NCBI GenBank assembly: GCA_934636245.1
Contig: CAKUAI010000010.1
Coordinates: 77,358-141,357, forward strand
Length of the DNA stretch: 64,000 bases
Reading direction: 5' to 3'
Origin: an uncultured Coriobacteriales bacterium
Lineage (GTDB): Bacteria; Actinomycetota; Coriobacteriia; Coriobacteriales; UMGS124
Shown here: in pieces, positions 35,989 to 44,100 of the stretch
How positions within the stretch are numbered: the first letter of the stretch is position 1
Layout of the letters: every line of letters starts with the position of its first letter
Position numbers and translations under genes: made by a program
The notes under the pieces: generated by a model
What the model saw: the letters and a program-made list of their open reading frames with translations, nothing else
What the model was told of the DNA's origin: nothing
Databases searched by the model: none

Positions 35989-36189
35989 ATGAAAGAGCTC
36001 TTTGGCCTTCAGATTCCCGAACCGCTGTTCTGGGTAATCGTCGCCGTCGTGATCGTTGTCGTTATTGCCGCGATTGCCATTCCCATCTACAAGGGCTACA
36101 AAGCCGAGCTTGAGCGCCAGGCAAAGCTAGAAGCCAAGAAGAAGGCCGCTGCAAAGAAGAAGGCCGCCGCCAAGAAGACAAGCAGGTAA
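35989..36189 (+). CDS. Small single-span membrane protein
   Basis: A 66-residue protein: a short N-terminal stretch, one long hydrophobic helix at about residues 13-34 (Val/Ile-rich), then a Lys/Ala-rich basic tail that is likely cytoplasmic. GAAAGGA precedes the ATG. A strong purL terminator ends 31 bp upstream, leaving little room for a promoter, so expression by read-through or antitermination is possible. A large hairpin follows the gene. It resembles small membrane proteins of unknown function; no homologue is recognised. Confidence 0.7.
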   Translation: MKELFGLQIPEPLFWVIVAVVIVVVIAAIAIPIYKGYKAELERQAKLEAKKKAAAKKKAAAKKTSR

Positions 36190-36218
36190 AACGCGCTGAC
36201 TCCCAACGCACCCAACGC

Positions 36219-36261
36219 AAAGAGGGCCCCTTTCCCGCACGCCAGGAAAGGGGCCCTCTTT
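36219..36261. terminator. 17-bp perfect hairpin terminator
   Basis: AAAGAGGGCCCCTTTCC (36219-36235) pairs without mismatch with 36245-36261 over a 9-base loop and ends in TTT on each strand. It can stop transcription in both directions. Confidence 0.85.
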
Positions 36262-36280
36262 CGTGCCGATAGAATGTGCA

Positions 36281-36514
36281 GCAGGCCAGAACCCGCACCC
36301 CACCAAAACGCGGGTTCTGGCCTGCAAGGCGCGCAGGGCCGACGTGCGCGGTGCGGGCCTTTGGCCTACTGGACGTACGTGAGCCTCCCGGGAACGAAGC
36401 GGACGAGGTTCCGCATCCCACCAAAAGCGGGTTCTGGCCTGCAAGGCGTCCAGAGGCGATGTGTACTGGAGTACATGAGCACCTGCGGAACGCAGCGGAC
36501 GAGGTTCCGCTACA
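36281..36514. repeat. Mosaic intergenic repeat, two diverged units
   Basis: The block opens with a perfect 16-bp inverted repeat, GCAGGCCAGAACCCGC at 36281-36296 with its complement at 36310-36325. A 22-bp word at 36310-36331 recurs at 36427-36448. A second word containing AGCGGACGAGGTTCCGC recurs near 36399 and 36494, and each unit has a GTAC dyad in its middle (near 36374 and 36463). The units are about 117 bp long. The element fills the gap between the 66-residue protein gene and the convergent exporter gene, and ends at the exporter stop codon. It contains no believable gene and looks like a REP/BIME-type repeat. Confidence 0.75.
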
Positions 36515-39500
36515 TCATCCAAGTGTGCCGTTGGAGAGGGTGTAGGTGTCATCGGCGATGGCTCCCGCGCTTGCGCGGTGGGTCACGATGACCACGGTCT
36601 TGTCGGCGCGGTTCTCTTGCAGTGCCTTGAGGACGCTTGCCTCGGAGAGGGCGTCGAGATTGCTGGTGGGTTCATCGAGCAAAAGCAGCGGCGCATCCTG
36701 CAAGAAGACACGGGCAAGGCCCAGGCGCTGGCGCTCGCCGCCGGAGAGCGAGTCGCCCAGCTCGGCCAGTTGCGTGTCGAGGCCCTGCGGCAGGCGCTCC
36801 ACAAGCTCGCGCAAGGCCGCTTTCTCAAGCGCTGCCATGAGCTCTTCGTCGTTCGCGTCTGCCTTGGCCACGAGGAGGTTCCCGCGGATGGTGGCGGCAA
36901 AGAGGAACGTGTCCTGCTCCATAAGGCCTTGCTGGCTGCGCAGGCTCGCGGTGTTCACGTCGCGCAGGTCAAGGCCGGAAATGGTCACGCGGCCGCTCTG
37001 AGGATCCCAGAAACGCATGAGGAGCTTGAGCAGGGTCGACTTGCCCATGCCGCTGGGCCCGGCGATGCGCACGACGCGCCCAGGGCGGATGTTGACATCG
37101 ATGTCGGAGAGAATCTTCTTGTCGCGATAGGCGAAGCTCACCTCGCGCATGGCCATGCCCTCAAACGTACTGACGTCGACGCCGTCGGTCACCTCAGGCG
37201 TCTGAGGGGTCTCTTCGAGCAGGTCGAGCACGCGTGAGCCTGCGGCGAGGGTCTGCTGCAGGGTGCTTCCCAGGGCGGCGACGGCCAAAAGCGGCCCGAA
37301 GGAGGCCATGAAGGTGCCTGCCGCCATGACGGCGCGGCCGAATTCGAGCGTTCCCTGCATGACGAACATCATTGCCAGCGCAATCATTGCGACGTCGAGC
37401 GCCAGCACCACAGCACCTGAGATGGCCAGGGCGTTGGCGCTGCGGCCCTTGAGCTTGCGCTCGGTTGAGGCGAGCGATGCCATGCGCTCGTCCAGCTCGC
37501 GGGCACGCTGCTTCTGGGCGCCGAACTGGAGGGTCTCAGACAGGCCGCGCAGCGAGTCGAGCACGAAGGAGTTCATTTTACCCACCTGCTGGCGCAGTTC
37601 GAGGCCGCCTGTCGCGGTGTAGCGGGAAGAGCACCACGGCACGACGACGCCTACGCAGATGAAGCCGAGCGCCGCGAAGCCAGCAAGCTGCGGTGCCTGG
37701 AGACCGATGAAGACGAGCACGATGATGCTGACGGTAAGGGCAATCGCGGCAGGTGAGAGGGTGTGTGCGTAGAAGACCTCAAGCAGTTCGATGTCGGCGG
37801 TGACCAGGGAGACGAGGTCGCCCTTCTCCTTGCCCTCGAGCTTGGCGGGGGCAAGGCGGCGCATGGCGGCAAAGACCTTGTCGCGCACAAGCGCCAGCAC
37901 CCTGAAGGCCAGGTAGTGGTTGCACAGCTGCTCGGCATAGCGCAGGGGTCCACGTGCGACGCCGCACACGACGGCGGCCACAGTGGCGACGCCTGCGGCA
38001 ATCCAATGTGCCTGACCCTCAAGGTCGAGCAGTGCCGAGGTCGCCAGGACCGTGATGCCTATTGCGGCGAGGAAGCCGGCGACACCGAGCACGACGGCGC
38101 AGGCGAGCACACCCAACAAAGGACGGGTGAGCTTCACGAGCTCGAGCATGATGCGAACTTTGCCGCGCTTGGGGGTCGTGGCACCCGCGCTTGCAGTTGC
38201 CTGCAGAGAGGGAGCATCGCCGGCGGCCTCAAACGAAGCGTCTGCGGTCGTGCTCGCCGCATTCCCAGCGGTACGGCACCCCTGTTTGCCGACTTCTTCA
38301 CCTGCGTTCTCAGAGACACTGCATGCCATTTCGCCGGCTGCTGCACCCGCATCCTCGCCTGCCTGGCATGCTTGCCCGCCGACCTGCGTGCCTGCACCTT
38401 CGCCACTGCGAGCCGAGAAGTCCTCAAGCTCTGCCTGACGCGCCCAAAGACGTGCGTAGGGGCCGTCCTGGCCTGCAAGCTCCTCATGGGTTCCCGTCTG
38501 CACGACGCAGCCGGCTTCGAAGACGTACACCTTGTCGCAGCCGCGCAGGGCAGCCAGGCGGTGCGACACCATGACGACGGTCTTGGTGCGTGCAAGCTCG
38601 GCCACGGCGTCGATGATCGCGGCCTCGCTGTCTGCATCGATGTTGGAGGTTGCCTCGTCGAAGATATAGACGGGCGTGTCATGCAGCAGGGCGCGTGCCA
38701 TGGCGAGGCGCTGGCGCTGGCCGCCGGAGAGGTTCGTGCCCTCGGCGCTGACGGGGGCGTCCAAGCCGCCGCTGCGACGCACGAAATCGTCGATGCGGCA
38801 GCGGCTGAGAGCCTCCCACAGCTCGTCGTCACTTGCCCCGGGGCGTGCCATCAACAGGTTCGAGCGCACGGTGCCGGCAAAGAGGAAGCTGCGAAAGCCC
38901 ACATAGGTCACCGTGTCGCGCAGGCTTTCGGCTGAGATGTCGCCTAGATCGATACCGCCGATCTCCACGCTGCCGGTATAGCTGCGGTTGGCGCCTGTGA
39001 GGATGCCGGCCAAGGTCGACTTGCCCGACCCGCTTGCGCCCGTGATGCCCACGAAGCCGCCGGGCCTTGCCGTGAAGTCGGCGTCCTGGAGCACGGTGCG
39101 GGTTCCGTCATAGGAGTAGGACACGTTGCGGCATTCGATGCCCACCGAAGTGCGGGTGACGGCCTGGGTGCCGCGGGCGGGCTCGGGGGCGTCGATGATG
39201 CGGTACATGCGCTCGGCTGCGGCCATGCCGCCCGTTGCCGTGTGGAAGAACGAGCCCAGCGTGCGCAGTGGGATGAAGAAGTCTGCCGCGAGGAACACGA
39301 AGGCGAACGCGCCGGCAAAGGTCACGGTGCCGGCCGCATAGGAGTTGAGCATCACGACGATGCCGGCTGCGGCACCCGCAAAGGCAAAGATGTCCATGAC
39401 GATCACGGAGTTCAGCTGCATGGTGAGCAGGCGCATCGTAGCCTTGCGGAACTTCTCCGCCTCCTCGTTCATCCTGCGATGACGTCCCTCATCGGCCCCG

Positions 39501-40132
39501 AAGACCTTAAGCGTGGTGAGACCCTGGATGCTCTCCAGGAAAAGCGCGCCCAGGTCGGTGTAGGAGTGCCAGTAGTCGCCCATGATGCGCTTGGCGATCT
39601 TCATGACAGTCATGAGGGAGATCGGAATGAGCGGCACGCAGCACAGGAGCACCACTGCGGCCGGGGTGCATAGCGGGGCCAGGCAGAAGAAGAGCGTAAC
39701 CGAGGCAATGAGGGAGTAGAAGAGTTGCGGCAGGTAGTTGCCGAAATACGCCTCAAGCTGCTCGACGCCTTCGACGCAAAGCTGCGTTGCCTCGCTCGTG
39801 GCGACGGTCTCGCGATAGCTCGGCCCCATGCGCACGAGCTTGTCGTACACGAGCGTGCGCACGCGCTGCTTGGCCAAGGCGGACGCCGCAAGGCCCTGCT
39901 TGGTTGCCTGGGCTTGGCAGACGAGCCTCATTGCCACGGCCACGACGGCCGTGAGAAGCGTACGAACTAGGTCGATTCCTGCGGCGTCGCCGGCAAGCAC
40001 GGACTGCAGCAAGCCACCTACGCTCACGAACAGGACGACGTTGGCTAAAAGGGCCAGCCACTGCAGGGCGACGTTGCCGGCGATGTGGCGCATGACGCCG
40101 GGAACGAGGGAAAACAAGCGTTTATCAAACAC
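36515..40132 (-). CDS. cydDC: Fused CydDC-type ABC exporter
   Basis: A 1205-residue protein made of two complete ABC exporter halves. The first half (about 1-565) has six membrane helices, Walker A GITGASGSGKST, signature LSGGQRQRLAMARAL and Walker B VYIFDEATSNID. An Ala/Gly/Glu-rich linker (about 570-655) joins the second half, which has Walker A IAGPSGMGKST and LSGGERQRLGLARV. CydDC exports cysteine/glutathione-type thiols needed for cytochrome bd assembly; fusions are known in Actinobacteria. The start is GTG at 40132 behind AGAGGAA. No cydAB is in the window, so another drug or thiol exporter function cannot be excluded. Confidence 0.82.
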   Translation of the reverse strand: MFDKRLFSLVPGVMRHIAGNVALQWLALLANVVLFVSVGGLLQSVLAGDAAGIDLVRTLLTAVVAVAMRLVCQAQATKQGLAASALAKQRVRTLVYDKLVRMGPSYRETVATSEATQLCVEGVEQLEAYFGNYLPQLFYSLIASVTLFFCLAPLCTPAAVVLLCCVPLIPISLMTVMKIAKRIMGDYWHSYTDLGALFLESIQGLTTLKVFGADEGRHRRMNEEAEKFRKATMRLLTMQLNSVIVMDIFAFAGAAAGIVVMLNSYAAGTVTFAGAFAFVFLAADFFIPLRTLGSFFHTATGGMAAAERMYRIIDAPEPARGTQAVTRTSVGIECRNVSYSYDGTRTVLQDADFTARPGGFVGITGASGSGKSTLAGILTGANRSYTGSVEIGGIDLGDISAESLRDTVTYVGFRSFLFAGTVRSNLLMARPGASDDELWEALSRCRIDDFVRRSGGLDAPVSAEGTNLSGGQRQRLAMARALLHDTPVYIFDEATSNIDADSEAAIIDAVAELARTKTVVMVSHRLAALRGCDKVYVFEAGCVVQTGTHEELAGQDGPYARLWARQAELEDFSARSGEGAGTQVGGQACQAGEDAGAAAGEMACSVSENAGEEVGKQGCRTAGNAASTTADASFEAAGDAPSLQATASAGATTPKRGKVRIMLELVKLTRPLLGVLACAVVLGVAGFLAAIGITVLATSALLDLEGQAHWIAAGVATVAAVVCGVARGPLRYAEQLCNHYLAFRVLALVRDKVFAAMRRLAPAKLEGKEKGDLVSLVTADIELLEVFYAHTLSPAAIALTVSIIVLVFIGLQAPQLAGFAALGFICVGVVVPWCSSRYTATGGLELRQQVGKMNSFVLDSLRGLSETLQFGAQKQRARELDERMASLASTERKLKGRSANALAISGAVVLALDVAMIALAMMFVMQGTLEFGRAVMAAGTFMASFGPLLAVAALGSTLQQTLAAGSRVLDLLEETPQTPEVTDGVDVSTFEGMAMREVSFAYRDKKILSDIDVNIRPGRVVRIAGPSGMGKSTLLKLLMRFWDPQSGRVTISGLDLRDVNTASLRSQQGLMEQDTFLFAATIRGNLLVAKADANDEELMAALEKAALRELVERLPQGLDTQLAELGDSLSGGERQRLGLARVFLQDAPLLLLDEPTSNLDALSEASVLKALQENRADKTVVIVTHRASAGAIADDTYTLSNGTLG

Positions 40133-40230
40133 GGCGATTCCTCTGCTATCTCGCGAAAAAGGTAAGCTCAGGATAATTATTTCGCAGGATAGCAGACTAG
40201 TTATGTCTATTAAACTCTTACAACAAAAAG

Positions 40231-42108
40231 TTAGAGAGTGTAATCAGAGGGTGCCTCGTGTTCGGCTGACCAGCCGTAATATCCCAGCTCGCGCATGGAC
40301 TCGTCGCTGCGAAGGAAGTGCTTACGGCTCACATCCCCCTGCGTGCCCTGATCGGGAGTCGGATCGTCCCAAGTCACATCGACGTGGTACCAAGTGCCGT
40401 CGATGCACACCATGTTCCACTGATGTGCCATGTCCTCGCTGCGCACAATGACGCAGGGCACGCCGAGTCGCTCCATTGCAAGCATGAAGGCTTGCGAATA
40501 CCCTTCGCACACCGCCGTCGCATTGGCGAACAGGCCGTATGCCGTATGTGAGGCACGGCTGTCGTCCTGGTCGTAGACGACGTGCCGCACGAGCCAGTCA
40601 TGCACGGCGAGCACCTGCGTCGCCGTGTCGGTCTGCGGGTCCACCCAGTCGCACGCCCATGCCGCGCCGTCGGTGAGCAGCTGCTTGTTTTGGACGATCT
40701 CGCTGGGGGAGAGGCGATACTCTGCCGTGAGGGAGCACACGACGCAGTCCTCGTCGTTTGAGGCGGTGTTGGAGAGAAACGTCGCGCCCATGCTCGCCAC
40801 ATACCCATACCAGGCAGGGTCGAGCATGTCGAAGGCTTGGCTGACCTCGCGATAGGTAAGGCGATAGCGCTCGATGCCGTCCAGGCTCGGCGCACCCTGG
40901 TCGAGCAGCTTCTTCCAAAGGTCCTGCGCCAAAGCCATGCGCGACTGCTCGCTCGACCCGGCGACCTTGTCGTAATAGCCCTGCGGCACCCGGGCGGGGG
41001 CGTCCCAAGAGGAGACGCCGCCGGCGCGCATGGCGTCGTCGTTGCACAGGAAGTAGAGAAGCGTGGCCTGCTCGCTTTTCTTGGTGCGCGAGTCCCAGTA
41101 GAGGTCGACGTGGTACCAGGAACCGTCCACGTTCACGAGGTTCCAGTAAGTGCCCGCGTCATCCCCGGCGCCCGTGTCATGAAGCACCAGGCAGTCGATG
41201 CCGAGCTGGTCGAGCACGAGCTTGTAGGCGTCGGCGAAGCCCTTGCCCACGGCGTTGCCTTCCACAAGGCACCCGTAGGCGCAGAAGAGCGTGGAGGTGC
41301 TGCCCGATACGCCCAGGCAGCGGGCCTGCAGGGCCTCTGCTGCGGCGAGCGCCACCTCTTCGTCGCTAGCCGCGCTGCTGGCCCGCACTTGGGCGACGAC
41401 CTCGTCAACTGCAGCATCTACGCTCTGGGTGTAGCTGGCCTGCAGGTCGTCGTCGATGAGGTAGTGCAGCTCAAAACCGGTGAGCGTGCAGGCGTCCTCG
41501 TCGTCGGCGTTGTCGAGGTAGTAGTACTCGATGCCGTTTACGTAGTCGAGTCTGGCGTCTTGCAGCAGCAGGTCGTAGGCCGTCAGGACGTCGCCCACGG
41601 TGAGGCCCTCGCCGGCGAGGCCGTCGACCTTGTCCGAGAAGTCCCCGGCGACCTGAGTGAGCACATCGAGCGCCTCCGACTGGGAGGCGGTGAGCTCGGC
41701 ATCCGGCCTGCTGGCCGTGGGGGTGCCGCTCTCTTCGCCTGCCTCGGTCTGCGTGCCAGTCGCTGCGGGCGTCTTGCCGTCCGCCTCGTCGCTCGGGTCG
41801 GCCGCGCGGGTGGCGTCCTCGCCTGATGCGGCCTGTTCGGTGGGTGTGGGTGCCTCGTCACTCAGGCCGTCATACTCCGGCTGCACGCTGTCGCCTGGCG
41901 TCTCGTCAAGCGAGCAGCCCGCGGGGATAACGTCGCCTGCCAGCTGCGCGACGACATCCACCGTGTCGCCCGCCAGCTGTGCGGCGGCGCCAGACACGTC
42001 GTCTGTCAGGCGTTGCGCCGTCTGGCCAATGTGGTGTAGCTCGTCGGGTGCGGCGAGCGTGAAGCCCAGCGCGATGGCTGCCGCAAGTATGAGAGGCCAG
42101 GGGCGCAT
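40231..42108 (-). CDS. Exported protein with two transglutaminase-like domains, the first inactive
   Basis: A 625-residue protein with an N-terminal signal or anchor helix (residues about 5-20), a low-complexity acidic/Pro/Thr region to about residue 130, and two related transglutaminase-like domains. The second has the full triad: Cys in ATAVCEGYSQAF, His in MAHQWNMVCIDG, Asp in YHVDVTWDD. The first aligns well, but the Cys position is Gly (NAVGKGFADAY) and the His position is Thr (AGTYWNLVNVDG); only the Asp (YHVDLYWD) is kept. The first is therefore a non-catalytic copy, perhaps for binding. The start lies 7 bp after the etfA stop, so it may be co-transcribed with the dehydrogenase cluster. 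Confidence 0.85.
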   Translation of the reverse strand: MRPWPLILAAAIALGFTLAAPDELHHIGQTAQRLTDDVSGAAAQLAGDTVDVVAQLAGDVIPAGCSLDETPGDSVQPEYDGLSDEAPTPTEQAASGEDATRAADPSDEADGKTPAATGTQTEAGEESGTPTASRPDAELTASQSEALDVLTQVAGDFSDKVDGLAGEGLTVGDVLTAYDLLLQDARLDYVNGIEYYYLDNADDEDACTLTGFELHYLIDDDLQASYTQSVDAAVDEVVAQVRASSAASDEEVALAAAEALQARCLGVSGSTSTLFCAYGCLVEGNAVGKGFADAYKLVLDQLGIDCLVLHDTGAGDDAGTYWNLVNVDGSWYHVDLYWDSRTKKSEQATLLYFLCNDDAMRAGGVSSWDAPARVPQGYYDKVAGSSEQSRMALAQDLWKKLLDQGAPSLDGIERYRLTYREVSQAFDMLDPAWYGYVASMGATFLSNTASNDEDCVVCSLTAEYRLSPSEIVQNKQLLTDGAAWACDWVDPQTDTATQVLAVHDWLVRHVVYDQDDSRASHTAYGLFANATAVCEGYSQAFMLAMERLGVPCVIVRSEDMAHQWNMVCIDGTWYHVDVTWDDPTPDQGTQGDVSRKHFLRSDESMRELGYYGWSAEHEAPSDYTL

Positions 42109-42115
42109 AATCGAG

Positions 42116-43306
42116 TTACCTGTTCTCGAGGCGTGAGACGAGGTCGCGCAGGATCTCGACGCAGTCGCCCACCACGCTGTAGGTGGCGTGCCCGAAGATG
42201 GGCGCCTCGGGGTCGGAGTTGATCGCGACGACGCACTGAGCCCCGCCGATGCCGGCCAGATGCTGGATGGCGCCCGAGACGCCCACGCTCACCAGAAGCC
42301 TGGGGGCCACGGACACGCCGGTCTGACCCACCTGGTGGGGGTATTCGAGCCAGCCCTGCTCAACCAGGGGGCGTGAACAGCCGAGCTTGGCGCCGATGAG
42401 CTCGGCGAGCCTGCTTGCAAGCGCCAGGTTCTTCTTGGCGCCGATGCCGCGACCCACCACGACGAGCACTTCGGCGTCGGCGACCGAGTCGTCCTGCGGT
42501 GCGGCGAGGCGCTCGAGCACCTCGACATGAGATATCGCCTCGGCAGGTACGCCTACCTGCTCGATTGTCGCGGTGCGCTCAGGGTCGATGGTGGGCGCCG
42601 CGAGCACGCCGGGGCGCACCGTCGCCATCTGGGGGCGGGCGTCGGGGCACACGATGGTCGCCATGAGGTTGCCGCCGAACGTGGGTCGGGTCTGCTGCAG
42701 CAGGCGCGTCTCGGGGTCGATGGCAAGGCCGGTGCAGTCTGCCGTGAGCCCGCACCTCACGCGCGCCGCCACGCACGGGGCGAGCTCGCGGCCGAAGGCA
42801 GTGGCCCCGAACAGGACGATTTCAGGGGAGCGCGTCTCGATGAGGTCGACCATCCAGGCAGCGAAAGGCTCGCATGCCCCATCTGCCAGGCGCTTGTCAC
42901 TGGCTACAAGGACCTGGTCGGCTCCGGCTCCCGCAAGCAGCTGCGCTTGTCCCTCAAGCGTCTCCTGGTCTGCGTCGCTTCCCAGCACGGCTACGACGTT
43001 GCAGCCCAATGCATCTGCCAGGCCGCGGGCGGCACCCACGAGCTCGAAGGCGACAGGTAGTGCCTGCCCGTCGGCAGCCTGGGCAAACACCCATACGTCC
43101 TGGCATGCTTTCGCGTCGCCTAGCGTGGACTTGCGCACGATTTCGATGGCGTCGAAGGGGCAGGCGTCCACGCACATGCCGCACAGCACGCAGGCGTCAT
43201 TCACGCGCGCGAGCCTGCCGTCCATCTGAAGCGCTCTCGAGGCGCATGTCCTCACGCACCTGCCGCAACCGCGGCAAGCCTGCGCGTCGATAACGAGTCC
43301 CGTCAC
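42116..43306 (-). CDS. etfA: Electron-transfer flavoprotein alpha subunit with N-terminal ferredoxin domain
   Basis: A 396-residue EtfA. Residues 1-60 hold two [4Fe-4S] motifs (CRGCGRCVRTCASRA and CVLCGMCVDACPFDA). The rest is the ETF alpha fold with the C-terminal FAD-binding signature: VVVGRGIGAKKNLALA, YPHQVGQTGVSVAPRL, and ISGD-like SGAIQHLAGI. An added ferredoxin domain is typical of EtfA in anaerobic lactate dehydrogenase-ETF and caffeyl-CoA reductase-ETF complexes. The start overlaps the etfB stop by 4 bp (ATGA). With EtfB and the FAD dehydrogenase upstream it should form one complex. Confidence 0.93.
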   Translation of the reverse strand: MTGLVIDAQACRGCGRCVRTCASRALQMDGRLARVNDACVLCGMCVDACPFDAIEIVRKSTLGDAKACQDVWVFAQAADGQALPVAFELVGAARGLADALGCNVVAVLGSDADQETLEGQAQLLAGAGADQVLVASDKRLADGACEPFAAWMVDLIETRSPEIVLFGATAFGRELAPCVAARVRCGLTADCTGLAIDPETRLLQQTRPTFGGNLMATIVCPDARPQMATVRPGVLAAPTIDPERTATIEQVGVPAEAISHVEVLERLAAPQDDSVADAEVLVVVGRGIGAKKNLALASRLAELIGAKLGCSRPLVEQGWLEYPHQVGQTGVSVAPRLLVSVGVSGAIQHLAGIGGAQCVVAINSDPEAPIFGHATYSVVGDCVEILRDLVSRLENR

Positions 43307-44097
43307 AGTCCCATCTCCTCAAACATATCGGCGAGCTTGGCCGCCTGCTGGGATGCGTCGCCCTCCACGGGCGTGCAGCCGCCCGACCTCTCAGGGGTGA
43401 ACGAGCGCACGACTTGCGTGGGCGACCCTGCAAGGCCGATGCGCGCGGGGTCGGCGCCCACTGCCTGGGCATTGCGCACCTCCACCGGTCCCTCGCAGCT
43501 CCAACGCACCCCGGAGATGCTCGGCATGCGTGGCGTGCACACGTCCTTGGCGACGGTGATGACGCAGGGCAGGTCCACGCGCACGATCGCCTCCCCGGCG
43601 TCGGTCGCGCGGCGAAGGGTCAGTTGCTGCTCGTCGGCCGCCACGACCTCCAAGACGTCGGTTACACAAGGGACGCCGAGGACGCAGGCGAGTTCGGGGC
43701 CGATTTGAGCGGTGTCGCCGTCCACGGCCATTTTGCCACATATGACCAGGTCGGTGTGCCAGCCGTTCTTGGTCAGGTCGGCCAGGCCGCACGACAGGGA
43801 ATACGAGGTGGCAAGCGTGTCGGCTCCCGCAAAGGCGCGGTCGGAGAGCAGAAGGCCCTGGTCGGCCCCGCGGGCCAGACAGTCGCGCAGCAGTCGCTCG
43901 GTGTCGGGGATGCCCATGGACAGGGCGCACACGCGCCCGCCCAGCTGCTCCTTCAGGCGCACGGCGACTTCGAGGGCGGTTTGGTCGAAGGGGTTGACGA
44001 CGCTCTGGCGCCCGTCGCGTACGAGCGTGTTGGTCACGGGGTCCATCTTCACCTCGGTGGTGGAGGGGACCGCCTTGATGCAAACGACGGTGTTCAT
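43303..44097 (-). CDS. etfB: Electron-transfer flavoprotein beta subunit, bifurcation-type
   Basis: A 264-residue EtfB. The opening VVCIKAVPSTTEV and NPFDQTALEVAVRL are standard. GKMAVDGDTAQIGPELA at about residues 122-138 is the FAD-binding motif that marks ETFs able to bifurcate electrons, rather than the AMP-binding form of classical ETF. This flavin takes electrons from NADH, or gives them to NAD+, and splits or merges them with ferredoxin and the partner dehydrogenase. It starts 3 bp after the dehydrogenase stop and overlaps etfA by 4 bp. Confidence 0.93.
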   Translation of the reverse strand: MNTVVCIKAVPSTTEVKMDPVTNTLVRDGRQSVVNPFDQTALEVAVRLKEQLGGRVCALSMGIPDTERLLRDCLARGADQGLLLSDRAFAGADTLATSYSLSCGLADLTKNGWHTDLVICGKMAVDGDTAQIGPELACVLGVPCVTDVLEVVAADEQQLTLRRATDAGEAIVRVDLPCVITVAKDVCTPRMPSISGVRWSCEGPVEVRNAQAVGADPARIGLAGSPTQVVRSFTPERSGGCTPVEGDASQQAAKLADMFEEMGL

Positions 44098-44100
44098 CGC

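Larger units (their letters stand above)
36190..36514. other. Gap of 325 bp without a gene
   Basis: It holds the 17-bp terminator and the mosaic repeat described separately. Short open frames here are not supported by ribosome sites or codon use. Confidence 0.7.

Noticed and set aside
36281..36514. Small protein genes in the repeat block
   Set aside because: Open frames of 60-120 codons exist on both strands but change with the repeat units and lack ribosome sites; DNA-level repeat structure explains them.
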